Of a stretch of 29,265 bases of DNA, positions 8,750-18,963 are shown in pieces. Numbering within the stretch: position 1 is the stretch's first letter; each line of letters starts with the position of its first letter. The stretch is from positions 1 through 29,265 of the forward strand of contig JAKTTS010000160.1 in assembly GCA_030560485.1 (NCBI GenBank). The letters run 5' to 3'. The stretch is from Ascoidea tarda (nom. inval.). Taxonomy: Eukaryota; Ascomycota; Saccharomycetes; Ascoideales; Ascoideaceae. The notes under the pieces are model-generated. The model saw only the letters and a list, made by a program, of their open reading frames with translations, made no database searches and was not told where the DNA came from. Both the position numbers and the translations under genes were made by a program.

Positions 8750-8932
8750 AGGCAAAAGAATTGTTATTTTAAGTTTAATAACTAATATACAAAACTACAT
8801 TATAAATTATTTCTTTCCAATCCCAATAACCATTCTATTTAAAAAAATATACATATATGTAAAAAAAACAAGGAAAAAATAAAAATAAAAATACAAAAAA
8901 AAGGAGAAAAAAGGATAAAAAACTGAACTAAA
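8750..8932. terminator. Convergent 3' flanks of UTP14 and MET4 with a palindromic 3'-end element
   Basis: In this 183-bp convergent spacer the perfect 12-bp palindrome TACATATATGTA (8850-8861) presents TACATA/TATGTA on both strands. These are yeast-type polyadenylation efficiency elements, so one element could serve both genes. A-rich sequence follows on the plus strand. This is inferred from motif and placement. Confidence 0.5.
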
Positions 8933-10813
8933 TTATTTTTCTTTATCATTCTCAGTGTCATTTGTATTTGTAAACTGATCTAAAGCCTTTTTTTTCAACA
9001 ATTCTAACTCATGATTACTTTTTTGTAAATTTTTTTCGAAAATTAAATTTTTTAGTAGATTATTTTCCATTGTTAAATTTTTTATTTTTATTTCTAGAGT
9101 AGAAGATAATTCTTTCAATTCTTTTAAATTTCTTTCTAATTGTTGTTCTTTTAATTTCTTTTTTATACGGAATCTGGCCGAAGCAGCTGTGTTTCTTCTG
9201 CGTTTATCTAAGTCAGCAGCAACTTTGGCAGTGGAATAATTTGAGTTTGTATAAGGCTTAGAAATATTATTTAAATTTGAAAAAGTTGAATCACTATCAT
9301 CATCGTTTTTGAGAAGTATAGCAGGTTCCTTTTTAATGTTTGGCTTTAATAAAGGTAACTGAAAGGTAGAATTAGAGTTGGAGTTGGAAGTTGAAGATAA
9401 ATTAGATATGTTATTATTATTAGAAGAGGATATATTGGGAGAGTTATTAGTAATGTCATTAGTGATGTTATTATTACTATTGTTATTATTGTTACTGTTA
9501 GTAATAGGATTGTTAATAATATTTTTGTTAAGTATACTGTTATTGTTTATATTCATATCGTTTATGTCAGTAGAGCTAGTGTTTCTATTATTAAAACTTA
9601 AAGGACTAGAAGCAGAGTTTGAAGATGGTGAGGAGGAGGAATCACTTGGTACTGTTTGTTGAGCTTTATGCTGAGCTATTAAAGCTGCTAAGGCGTCAAT
9701 TTGTTCATTTGTAAGTCCAGCTTTCTCCAAGGAAGATTTTGCCCCTGGAGGGACTGAAACTTTTTTATAATTTCCCAAGGATATGAGATTTGTATTCAAA
9801 GACTGTTGTGAGAAAATTGGGTTATTGTTATTTTGATTCAAGTTCTTGAGGTTATTAATATTGTTAATAACGTTCATGGTATTAACATTATCATTGGGCT
9901 GAGAATTTAACAATCGTTTCATTGATAATTGAAACTGTTGAGATGAGTCGCCCATATTAATAAGATTATTATTATTATTATTATGATTACTGTCATTATT
10001 ATCATTATTATTGTTATTGTTATTATTAGGATCATTAGTATTCACTAATGGATTTATCATGTTCACTATATTGCCTAGACTACTTGAATTAACATCACTA
10101 TTTTTATTATGATGATCAAGAGTATTGTTATTATTTGTATTTGAGAAATTCAAAAATTGAGAATTGTTATGGTGGTTATTGGGGTTTATGATATTAGATA
10201 TATCAAAGGGACTAGTAGTATTGTTGTGGTTATTTAAATTTTGATTTAGATTCTGATTTAAATTCAGATGCAAATTCTGGTTTAAATTATTTGGCATATT
10301 CTTTGGAGAACTTAAAAGCGAAGTTGACAATGGAGAATACTGGGGGCTGAACACTTCATCTTTGTTGTTTAATTGGCCCATGTTTTGAGCATTAAAATTG
10401 CCATAGTCGTTGATGTTATTCAAGTTTCTTAGGTTGTTGACACTGAGCGAGTTATTATCGCTATTACTAATGGCGTTATTAAGGTTATTGTTAAGATTAT
10501 TGTCATTATTACCGTTGCCATTGTTGTGGTGGGACTTTTCCTCATCAGCAAAGATGAAGGACTCGTTAGCAAAGGCAGCTAATTCAGCAGCCAACGTTTC
10601 GTTCAACCCTTCGCCATCGTTCTCAGCCAAGTCTGGAAGCATGTAGTCAACATAGGCCAACTGCTCCAACAAGGCAGAAGGGGTCGATTCGGTGGAGTTG
10701 GAAAGAGCGATCTGGCTGGTGTTGACATTAGCACTGGAGCCGGCCTTGTTGGTATTGTTGGAGCTGTTGACGTTGGAGCTGGGGGTGGGCTGGGGGTCTT
10801 TGTCTGTGAGCAT
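8933..10813 (-). CDS. MET4: Met4-like bZIP transcriptional activator of sulfur metabolism
   Basis: The frame gives 626 residues from the ATG at 10813. An in-frame upstream ATG at 10912 would add 33 mostly hydrophobic residues, out of place on a nuclear factor; a TATTTA-like box near 10875-10885 favours the downstream start. The N-terminal block LLEQLAYVDYMLPDL and LAAELAAFANESFIFADE resembles the Met4 activation region; a middle block LEKAGLTNEQIDALAALIAQ is also Met4-like. Most of the rest is Asn/Ser-rich. The C-terminal bZIP (from about residue 536) has the basic region KRRRNTAASARFRIKKK, matching Neurospora CYS3 and Candida-type Met4, then a Leu/Ile/Asn heptad coiled coil. Family role: activation of sulfate assimilation and methionine/cysteine genes, controlled by SCF-Met30 ubiquitination. 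In S. cerevisiae, Met4 works through Cbf1 and Met31/32 and has a degenerate basic region; this one looks able to contact DNA itself. Confidence 0.88.
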   Translation of the reverse strand: MLTDKDPQPTPSSNVNSSNNTNKAGSSANVNTSQIALSNSTESTPSALLEQLAYVDYMLPDLAENDGEGLNETLAAELAAFANESFIFADEEKSHHNNGNGNNDNNLNNNLNNAISNSDNNSLSVNNLRNLNNINDYGNFNAQNMGQLNNKDEVFSPQYSPLSTSLLSSPKNMPNNLNQNLHLNLNQNLNQNLNNHNNTTSPFDISNIINPNNHHNNSQFLNFSNTNNNNTLDHHNKNSDVNSSSLGNIVNMINPLVNTNDPNNNNNNNNDNNDSNHNNNNNNLINMGDSSQQFQLSMKRLLNSQPNDNVNTMNVINNINNLKNLNQNNNNPIFSQQSLNTNLISLGNYKKVSVPPGAKSSLEKAGLTNEQIDALAALIAQHKAQQTVPSDSSSSPSSNSASSPLSFNNRNTSSTDINDMNINNNSILNKNIINNPITNSNNNNNSNNNITNDITNNSPNISSSNNNNISNLSSTSNSNSNSTFQLPLLKPNIKKEPAILLKNDDDSDSTFSNLNNISKPYTNSNYSTAKVAADLDKRRRNTAASARFRIKKKLKEQQLERNLKELKELSSTLEIKIKNLTMENNLLKNLIFEKNLQKSNHELELLKKKALDQFTNTNDTENDKEK

Positions 10814-10943
10814 GGTGAGAAGCAGAGCGAAACAGGCCGAGAAGCAGAAGAAGCACAGAATCAAGGAAAACTCACACATAAATACCCAACCTGGGACTGA
10901 AATACCCATCAAGGCTCACTCCACAGTTCTCGCTCGGAGAAGG

Positions 10944-10950
10944 TCACGTG
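10944..10950. promoter_or_regulatory. TCACGTG, Cbf1-type E-box upstream of MET4
   Basis: Exact TCACGTG on the plus strand, about 131 bp upstream of the preferred MET4 start. This is the classical Cbf1-Met4-Met28 site of S. cerevisiae MET promoters. Pho4, Tye7 and Ino2/4 also read CACGTG, so the binder is inferred. Confidence 0.6.
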
Positions 10951-10964
10951 TAATATAACAACAC

Positions 10965-10970
10965 CACGTG
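10965..10970. promoter_or_regulatory. CACGTG, second E-box upstream of MET4
   Basis: Exact CACGTG in the context ACCACGTGCC, about two helical turns from the TCACGTG box, so both would lie on the same face of the DNA. Confidence 0.55.
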
Positions 10971-11232
10971 CCGTTGGCCAATAGGAGCCACAGCGACGGA
11001 ACACCGCAAGCGTGCTGCTGAGTTCTGTATGAAACTGCTTGCAGTAGCATGCTGACAGTTGCGGGACACTGCGGATTTGTGTGTGTGCCACGCCAGCGGT
11101 ACACCAATGGCACGTTTTTAGCAATTTTTGGCAGTACGCCAAAGCTCAGATTAATCATTAATTTTAGCAAAAGCCACAAAAACCAACAGTAATTATACAA
11201 CTAAATATACAACAGGCCGAAAATACACAAGG

Positions 11233-14200
11233 TTAAAAGTCGACCTCCATCACACTAAATCCAGACGAGCTGTCACCCTCTTCGAAAGAAAGATCGCCTA
11301 TGTTTTTTTCCTCCTTTTCACCTCCACCTGAAATCGCCAAAAGTTTAACATATGTTTGGCAAATTTGTTGACACACATCAACTGAATTTGTATTTCCCAT
11401 TAGATCTTGGTACTCAAATCTCATTTCAACATGATGGTTTCTCGGTGTCTGCTTTAAATCTTTATCCAATCCCTTAGACGGCTGGAATTCTCTCAATTTA
11501 TCTTCTGATAAGTTGTATTTCTTTATCACATAGTCTCTATATTTGAGTAAAACCCCAAATATCGATGATAGATTTGCCACAAGTTTCCAGTCTTTTAACG
11601 TTTGAGAATTTTCTGAATTCTTTATTTTTTCAATCTCATACGATAGATTAACTCCTTCTTTGGATAACAATCGACCAATTCCATAACAGACTAAATACAA
11701 TTCTTCTATGCTACTCAATTCAACATATGTTAAATTAATCATTATGAATAGAATAAAATCCCTTTCTTCTTCAAGTTTTCCCATAATCTCCTCATTTTGA
11801 TCCAGATAATTGGTTAATTCGATTCCAAATGACCTGTTTAACGATAAGAAAAACCTCTTTCTGGATGATCTTGATGTATTAATAATCCCATAAAACGTTC
11901 TTAAAAACCCACTGTCCTCGAATTTTAATTCATTATCAATCAAATGTTTTCTAAAAATAACCCCTTCTTTCAATCCATCAATATAACTGGAATCAATTAA
12001 TGATTCATGTTTATCATGTAATTCTCTATGCATCTCAGTCGCCATGTTTTTTATATGATTATTTGGTGAGAATTCTAATGCAATTATTGTACAAATACAC
12101 AATTTGGGATTTGCAAATCCCTGTCTAACAACCGTTTCTAAAAACTTAACAGAAGAATATGAATGCAATCCACCATCAATTAAACACAACTTTAATATAT
12201 ATCCAATATACCTTTGAACCAACGATGCACATATTCCATCATTCACATATGAGGATGAATTACCATGAAATACATCAACGTCAAGCTTAGTAGACTTTGA
12301 TGATTTTGCTCCCAATCCTGATCTTTTTACAGATGCCTTTTCCTCTTGAATTAAAAAATTATTAATACCTTGAATTATCACTTCTTTTATATTAATATCA
12401 ACCAAATCCTTCTTTTCAAATTCATTATCAAATATTTTTAAAATTGATTCTAATAAAAATAATTTCACATGATTTGAACAAATATCAATCAAATTCCTAA
12501 TTGCGACTCTTTGAATCTGGGGATTTTCGAGTTTTTCATTGCAAAATATTAAAACATATTTAGTCAATAAACTTGTTATACTTTCATTCTCTTTTAATCC
12601 AAGATTCGCTTTCAAAAATATCTCTCGATGCTTATCAAACTCACAATATTTTCCAAAATTCCCTATTAAATACAAAAGTCGAATAATTTTAGGATCCGAT
12701 CTTTTAAAAAATCCAAAATCTTTCTCCTTGCCAGTTAATTTATCAACTGAAGGCTTTATCAATTTTAAACAAGAACAACAGGCATTTGATATCTTTGTAG
12801 TATTGCCTCTCATATTGGAAATTAACCACAAACAAGGAATTGCTTCTCCTAATTCCCTCACATTAAATTTGGATAACCTTCTTAATAAAGAAAATTCAGC
12901 ATCTTCTAAAAATTTAGGTCTTAATGCTTTAGTCTCAGGTAATGTGTTTTTAAAAATTTCTAATGTGTAAAAACATATAGCATCTCCAATAGATGACTCA
13001 TCTGTTAAATACGGCTGTAGATACATTAATTGATCTTGACTAATAAGATTTCCTCCGCATTTACTAAATACAGCTAGCAACCCAATAAATTTTTCAACTT
13101 TGTTTTGAATCGATAAACTTGCATCTTTATCGCCATCTTTATCAACAATTGAATCTGTTTCATTTTTTTCAATCACAAAATCTAACGTTTTCTCAATTAT
13201 TAGTTTCAATGTTTTCAAAATTTCTTCACGATTAATTGGTAGATTCGAGTTTCCAGTAAAACTGGTTTTAATACTTTTTACATCTTTATTTTTTTCCTCA
13301 AATAAAACATATTTTGTTAAGAAATTTTCAAATAAATCCCAATTTTTTTCATTTCTGTTTATTACTTCAACCATAACTTCAACCCTTTCTATTGCCATTC
13401 TTCCAATTAATCCCTGATCAACAACCCTTTTATTAATTTCTGTAGTTAAAGATACAAACCATATAATCAATAAATTATTTCTTACAAGCTCGATAATAGA
13501 ATCTTCTTCATCATTAAGACCTTTCAACAAAGTTTCAACAATCAAAATTTTCAACTCAAGACTTTCACTATTATTATAAATTTGATTAATTAATTTTAAG
13601 ACTCTTTTTCTAACAGCTAAAGAATGATCGTTTATTCTTTCAATAATGTTGGGATAAAATTCTTTAATAACTTCTGAATTTTTAAAAATATACTGACTAA
13701 GTAAATCAATTATAGAATCTCTCACCAATGGAGATACATCATTTAGTCTTGAGGAAACAGAGTTTTTGATTTTGGGAACTTTTAGTAAAGATGGATCTTT
13801 TCTAATAATTGAAGATAAATTTTTTATTGCTCTTGTCCTTGATTTAATTTTAGGATGACTTAAAGAATTAACCACGAGATTTAAAAAGCTATCATATAAA
13901 TTTAATAAAGGTTGGGATAGTAGAACAATACTATAATTGGTAACAGAATCCCATTCTGATATCTCTATATTTGATACATGAGAAACTTCCATAAATATTT
14001 TAAGCTCATTTGAGTTTAAATCTTCCAATAATTTATCATAAACATCTTTTAGTTTAATGAATAAGGGAGAAGAGTTTAACATGAACTTTTCAACTTTTCT
14101 TTGTTCCTTTAATTTAAGCAATTTCTCTTCTTCATTATCATCGTGTTCGATCTGAAAATTATTTTGATTTTTATCTTGTTCAGAGCTAGAATTTTCTGCA

Positions 14201-17188
14201 AAACTAGTTAAAAACTTTTGAGATAAAGTCTCTAAATTAAATAACCATTTTAAATAAAGAAAGTGAAAGTTAAATTTTTTATTAAAAACATATTTCAAAG
14301 ATTTCTTATAGCTTTCCATAACAATATCAAAATCCTGAATTAGCATATTAGGTTGTAACATTAGGAAGGTGGAATTATAAAAATTGCCATTAGAATCAAC
14401 GTTGTTTCTGTCCTTTAATAGACTGTTTTCCTTTTTAAATGTCAAAATCTCAGTTCCTATTAGCCCAATCATCTCAAGACAAAACGTTTCAACTAAAGAA
14501 GAATAATTTGAAGATTGAAAAACAAACATCATTGTACTCATTAAAGATAATAGCAAAGTTTCAGATCCAGCCCATTCTGGAAATCTTAATAGTTTTAAGA
14601 GATCTTCTAAAAAGATTTCAAATAAATGCTTATTAGTCAGATCAGTCTGATTTGAAATTTTGTTAATAATAAAGGAGGAAATTTGGTTGCAAATATGATC
14701 TAAAGATTTGTAAGAATCCGACAAATAAGTTTTAAAAGACAATAATTGATCAAGGTAGTTTTTTTTATCATCTTTTTTAGCTTTTTTATTCATTTGGGAA
14801 TAAGATGATTGATCTTTTTTATAATTCCATATTGGGTATTTAAATTTATAGGTGCTAATGTCGAAGGTTTGGATTATTTTTAGGATGAGTATGGTGAACA
14901 ATTGAACAGTGATTGATCTATTGGGGATTTTAAATTGCCTTGCTATATTTTTATTATTTATCATTTTATTTACATCAAAGTTGGTTAGAATTTCGTTAAG
15001 AATGAAATCTTTCTGATCTGGGATTTCCTTGAAGATTGAAATTAGAATATTGATTGAGCAATTTTTCAAGAGCTGGATACTATTTGGAGATATAATACAA
15101 TTATTTAGGTTCGATATATTTGAGGTATTTTCCGAACCATTTAATGGAGAGGTAAAGATTATTAGGTTTGATAGGTATTCCAATTTTGTAATCAAATAAT
15201 CGTTGACAGTAATATTTTGGGAATTGTCTTGATTTATTTGATTGTTGTGATATAAAAGAATGTAATCATTTAGTTGAGAGAAAATCTTAACCAAGAAATT
15301 TAAAATTCCATCGAAAATCTTTTTTAAGTTTTTAAAAGTATTTTGATTATAACAATTTTTTACGATTGATATGTTTAAACTTAGAGGTATAATTAGGTTT
15401 TCAATTAAAACATAGATGAAGTTTATTATTGGTTTTAGAAAATCTTCTAAATATAACTTTATTTCTTTTCTTTTTGATAAAAAGATTAATAGAATTACGG
15501 AACTAGCTCTTAATGCATTACTACACAATTTAAGAGTGTATAAATTTTTGTCATTAAAGTTAAAAATCATATTATTTTTGTTGTTGTGTGAATTTTTATT
15601 TATTTTTTTTGAGTTATTGTTATTGTTGTTTTTGTCATGATTCAAAGTTATTAAGTCCTCCCATTGAATTTTTAGAGAATATTTGATTGATTTTAGAGAT
15701 AAATTTTCGATTCTTGATAAATATGAGAAGCTTAGTAGATCGTTATTTGGTAATTTGAAGGACGGATTGTTGAAACTGTCGAAAAAGGATCTTCTTAATA
15801 GTTCATCGAGTTTTATTAAAACGTAATCGGATAAGCAGTAATTGTTGTGATCTAGGATGTCAATGTTGATATCTATATCTATATTGAGATTGAGATTGAG
15901 ATTTGAGATGTCGTTTGTGTTTTCACTTAATTGATTGTTGTGAATGGGATGAAATAAGGGTAGCCAAAAATCTTTATGATCTTCAAGCTCAATGTCAGAA
16001 TCAGTTAAACCAAGACGATTTACCAATCTTTTTATGGAGGAGATTGCGGATAGTTGTAATTTATCTAATTCAGTGTATGAATTGATGTTGTGTTTTTCGG
16101 TTGGAGAAGGATTTATGTCATTTTCAATTAAAATGAAATCTGCACTAGAATTATGATCATTATCATTATGAGTATCGCTATTATTGATATTAGTATTATT
16201 AGTGTTATTAGTGTTATTAGTGTTATTATTGTTATTATTGTTATTAGTGTTATTAGTGTTATTAGTGTTATTAGTGTTATTAGTGTTATGGGTATTATTA
16301 GTATTATTAATATCGTCTTTTTTAGGTTTTTTCAAAGAGTTATCAAGTTGACTTGAAAGTGAAACGGATCTTTTGGATGGTTTGTTATGGTTGTTATTAG
16401 GATGATTATTATCATCATCATCGTCATCAGATATATCAATAACGATTGAATTATTTTGTAATCGATTTTGATTTTGATTGTAATTATTTTGGTTGTAGTT
16501 ATTTTGATTGTAGTTTTTCTTTAGAGTGTGATTGTGATTGTTATAATTTTTGTTGGTGATATCAGTGTTATTGATATCAGTGTTATTGAGTAAGGGAGAA
16601 GATATATAGACCTGATTATCACTAATATGAGATAAAGAAGCCTGTAGGACTTTTTGGTTAAGATAGGGCAAATCATTTGGTATAATGGAAGTATTATTGT
16701 TGTTATTTGTGTTGTTATTGTGATTATTATTGTGATTGTTTTGGTTATTTTTGTTAGCGCCGACAAAATTTTGGTTGTGATCATACAAAGCAAAGGGCTT
16801 TTTGAATTTTATGTTGGATAGGTTGAGATTTTCGTGAGCATTATATGAGACTAGCTGGGAGATGTGGTCAACAAAAGGGTCTAGAGTGCTGTTTTGGCAG
16901 TTTAATTGGTTTCTGAATTGGTTCAAAGAGGAATTGGGATCAGAATCAAGAGAGATAAAAAAGTTTGACATGTTGAGCACCGAAGGAGTCGTCAAGGGAG
17001 TGACTGGGAAGAGACGAGGTTAGTAGAGGTCAATGGTGGGAGGACAGGCAGCAGCAGCAGCAGCAGAGTTGGCAAAACTTACCATCTTGAGTAGGAATCA
17101 AGTACTTGAGAGGAGTGTAGCCTAGTGCCTGCTCGACAGTCTTGGGCAAGGGCTTGTTGGTGTGAGAATCGGGGGCGTTGTTGGCCAT
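11233..17188 (-). CDS. SCC2: Cohesin loader subunit Scc2 (NIPBL/Mis4), two exons
   Basis: Coding exons on the minus strand are 17188-17083 and 17003-11233 (5,877 nt, 1,958 residues). Scc2, with Scc4, loads cohesin onto chromosomes. Exon 1 encodes ALGYTPLKYLIPTQD, which matches the S. cerevisiae Scc2 start ALEDLPLSYLVPKDG, the segment expected to bind Scc4. Splicing joins GAT-G to TC-ACT in frame. Exon 2 has an Asn/Thr-rich disordered stretch (about 80-330), a long helical region, HEAT repeats around 1080-1180 (VSSRLNDVSPLVRDSIIDLL, then IIERINDHSLAVRKRVLKLI), and the conserved Nipped-B-type C-terminal region near 1640-1720 (VRQGFANPKLCICTIIALEF, MHRELHDKHESLIDSSYIDG). It is longer than S. cerevisiae Scc2 (1,493), mainly through low-complexity sequence. 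Without splicing, the first ATG of exon 2 is at 16971, and the conserved start would be lost. Confidence 0.94.
16190..16311 (-). repeat. 9-bp minisatellite coding for Asn-Asn-Thr repeats in SCC2
   Basis: On the plus strand ATTAGTGTT recurs about ten times with ATTATTGTT variants; read on the minus strand it codes for Asn/Thr triplets in the disordered N-terminal part of Scc2. Near-identity of several adjacent units suggests recent expansion. Confidence 0.9.
17004..17082 (-). other. 79-nt spliceosomal intron of SCC2
   Basis: On the minus strand the donor is GTAAGT (17082-17077), the branch site is a perfect TACTAAC (17025-17019), and the acceptor is TTCCCAG ending at 17004. The distance from branch site to acceptor is about 15 nt. 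Removing these 79 nt joins two frames that together reproduce the Scc2 N-terminus. A (CTG)6 tract (17049-17066, CAG on the plus strand) sits inside the intron. Confidence 0.93.
17049..17066 (+). repeat. (CAG)6 trinucleotide tract in the SCC2 intron
   Basis: Six pure CAG triplets on the plus strand, CTG in the SCC2 transcript, between the donor and the branch site. It lies outside the splice signals, so length changes should be tolerated. Confidence 0.93.
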
Positions 17189-17424
17189 GGCAGGAGTCGA
17201 CAGGCGGCAGAAGAAGAAGAGGAAGAAGCAGGAGAGGAAGAAGCAGAAGCAGAGGAAGCAGAAGAGGCAGAAGAGGCCCACCACCACGGGATCACTCATC
17301 GGCATGCGACCCGTACCGCTGGCGCCATGTTTGATTTAGGTTTTGTGCTTCTTCTTCCTCTGTTTGTGGTGCTTCTGCTTCCCCTGCTGCTTCCTCTGCT
17401 GCTGCTTCCTCCTCCCCTGCTGCT
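17189..17424. promoter_or_regulatory. Divergent promoter of SCC2 and ARH1 with mirrored CT-rich leaders
   Basis: 236 bp lie between the start codons. The left part (about 17209-17277) is almost pure purine on the plus strand and the right part (about 17346-17424) is almost pure pyrimidine, so both genes have a CTTCTTCTTCC-type pyrimidine-rich 5' leader on their own sense strand. The GC-rich core between them (17278-17345) presumably holds the factor sites; I see no exact Abf1, Reb1 or Rap1 match. An ATG at 17327 opens a frame that overlaps the ARH1 start and would act as a uORF only if transcription began upstream of it. Confidence 0.6.
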
Positions 17425-18963
17425 ATGCTCCGCCGTGCTCGTGTACCCTCGAGAGTCTTCCACAGGCTCTTTTCCACCTCGCCCAGTGTTCCTGTGTGCC
17501 ACGTCGCCATTGTAGGTGCTGGGCCTGCTGGTTTCTATGCTGCTTTGCGACTCACCAAAAAGCTGAACTCGCTTTCCTTCAAGATCAAAATCACCATCTT
17601 CGAAAAGTTGCCTGTTCCCTTTGGTCTAACCAGGTATGGTGTTGCTCCTGACCACCCTGAGGTCAAAAACTGTCAGGACACCTTCACTGCCCTAATGGAC
17701 GAGTCCCCAGCTTCTCCAGAAGATTCTATCAAGTTTTTTGGCAACGTCAACATCGGCAGGGACATATCCATTTCCAATCTAATCAACAACTACAATGCCA
17801 TCTTCTTTGCCTACGGCTCAGCTGCAGAAAGGAGCCTTGATATCCCTGGCGCTGACCATCCTGCTGTCATCTCTTCAAAGAAATTCGTTGAATGGTATAA
17901 CTCGTACCCTTCCTCTTCCAGCTCGAACCAAAAAAACTCCCCTTTCTCTTCCTTCTCTCTAAAGGATGTCCAAAATGTCACAATAGTAGGCAATGGAAAC
18001 GTAGCTCTAGACATTGCAAGAGTTCTACTACTTCCACCTTCCTATTGGGAAAAGACTGATATCTCTCCTAAGGCCCTCGACATTCTCAGGGAGAGCTCCG
18101 TAAAAAGAGTGAACATAATCGCAAGAAGAGGCCTCATTGAGAGCAAGTTCTCAAACAAAGAACTAAGAGAACTACTACAGCTCTCCTACAATAAAAAAAA
18201 CTTGACTTCCAAAATCAAATTCCTTCCTCTCAACAACGACTACATCAAATCCCTAACCCCATTTGTCTCCCAAATGTCAAGAGCCACTCAGCGTCGTTTC
18301 CAATTGATAGAAAACTTCAATGTTTTTCCCTTTCCTGAAAACGCCCACTTCCAGAGAGAATGGAAGCTAGACTTCCTAAAATCCCCCGTCAAAATAAACA
18401 AAAACCCTCAAAACGAAAACCTACTAGAATCAACTGATTTTGCTGTCACTAAACTACTTGAAGCTTCCCCAATCTTTAAGAAAACAAAATTGTTCCAAAC
18501 TGACGAAATCGTCAACGTCAAAAACGACCTTCTAATATCGAGTATAGGCTACAAGGGCATCTCCCTCCCTTCTTCCAAACAAAACGACTTGTCCTTTAAC
18601 AACGACTTTTTTCTCAATTCTGATGGCAGAATCAAACAATCCGATGGCACTGTCAAACCAGGCTTGTACTGTCTAGGCTGGATCAAAAACAATTCAAATG
18701 GTGCAATTGCCTCAACAATGATCGACTCCTTCAATGTAGCTGATTCGATGATTTCGGATCATTTCATCAACTCGAAAACCTTGCCCGTCATCAAAGCAGG
18801 CGACGAGGGCATCAAAAAGTCTTTAAAGAAGATCAACTATACAACCTGGGATAACTGGAAGGAAATTGATCGCATTGAAAAACAAAAAGGTAACCAACTT
18901 GGTGTTGAAAGAGTTAAATTCGACAACGTTCAACAAATGCTAAAATCAATCGATAAACTATAA
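17425..18963 (+). CDS. ARH1: Mitochondrial NADPH:adrenodoxin (ferredoxin) reductase
   Basis: This 512-residue FAD flavoprotein passes electrons from NADPH to mitochondrial ferredoxin (Yah1) for Fe-S cluster and heme A synthesis. The first 20 residues are Arg-rich, without acidic residues, and end in RLFSTS, a typical matrix presequence. The FAD dinucleotide-binding motif is VAIVGAGPAG (27-36), followed by EKLPVPFGLTRYGVAPDHPEVK, characteristic of adrenodoxin reductases. The NADP-binding motif is IVGNGNVALDIARVLL with the first Gly at 189. IIARRGLIESKFSNKELREL and the C-terminal YCLGWIKNNSNGAIASTM also match. Length is near the S. cerevisiae protein (493). The ATG at 17425 supplies the presequence directly upstream of the FAD domain. 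Confidence 0.96.
   Translation: MLRRARVPSRVFHRLFSTSPSVPVCHVAIVGAGPAGFYAALRLTKKLNSLSFKIKITIFEKLPVPFGLTRYGVAPDHPEVKNCQDTFTALMDESPASPEDSIKFFGNVNIGRDISISNLINNYNAIFFAYGSAAERSLDIPGADHPAVISSKKFVEWYNSYPSSSSSNQKNSPFSSFSLKDVQNVTIVGNGNVALDIARVLLLPPSYWEKTDISPKALDILRESSVKRVNIIARRGLIESKFSNKELRELLQLSYNKKNLTSKIKFLPLNNDYIKSLTPFVSQMSRATQRRFQLIENFNVFPFPENAHFQREWKLDFLKSPVKINKNPQNENLLESTDFAVTKLLEASPIFKKTKLFQTDEIVNVKNDLLISSIGYKGISLPSSKQNDLSFNNDFFLNSDGRIKQSDGTVKPGLYCLGWIKNNSNGAIASTMIDSFNVADSMISDHFINSKTLPVIKAGDEGIKKSLKKINYTTWDNWKEIDRIEKQKGNQLGVERVKFDNVQQMLKSIDKL

Larger units (their letters stand above)
10814..11232 (-). promoter_or_regulatory. MET4 promoter with paired CACGTG boxes; also SCC2 3' flank
   Basis: 419 bp lie between the MET4 start (10813) and the SCC2 stop (11233). 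TCACGTG at 10944-10950 and CACGTG at 10965-10970 are about 130-155 bp upstream of the MET4 ATG, 20 bp apart centre to centre. A CCAAT lies at 10978-10982, and a TATTTA-like box (minus strand) near 10875-10885. CACGTG preceded by T is the Cbf1/Met4 target in yeast sulfur genes. The region is GC-rich from about 10920 to 11130. Short frames here have no family signature. Confidence 0.65.

Noticed and set aside
10814-10912. 33-residue hydrophobic N-terminal extension of MET4, resembling a membrane anchor
   Set aside because: It arises from translating a pyrimidine-rich leader; a nuclear bZIP needs no such segment, and a TATA-like box falls inside it.
16972-16995. Apparent SCC2 start eight codons before the ATG at 16971
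   Set aside because: The codon at 16995 is TTG, not ATG. The splice signals and exon 1 homology explain this frame as the start of exon 2 coding sequence.
17189-17305. Upstream extension of SCC2 exon 1 to an ATG at 17305 (hydrophobic Phe/Cys/Leu-rich)
   Set aside because: It is a CT-rich leader read as protein; the family-like sequence begins just after the ATG at 17188.
17162-17515. Plus-strand open frame across the SCC2-ARH1 promoter
   Set aside because: It is a low-complexity translation of purine and pyrimidine tracts (poly-Glu/Ala, then poly-Leu) overlapping the ARH1 start in another frame.
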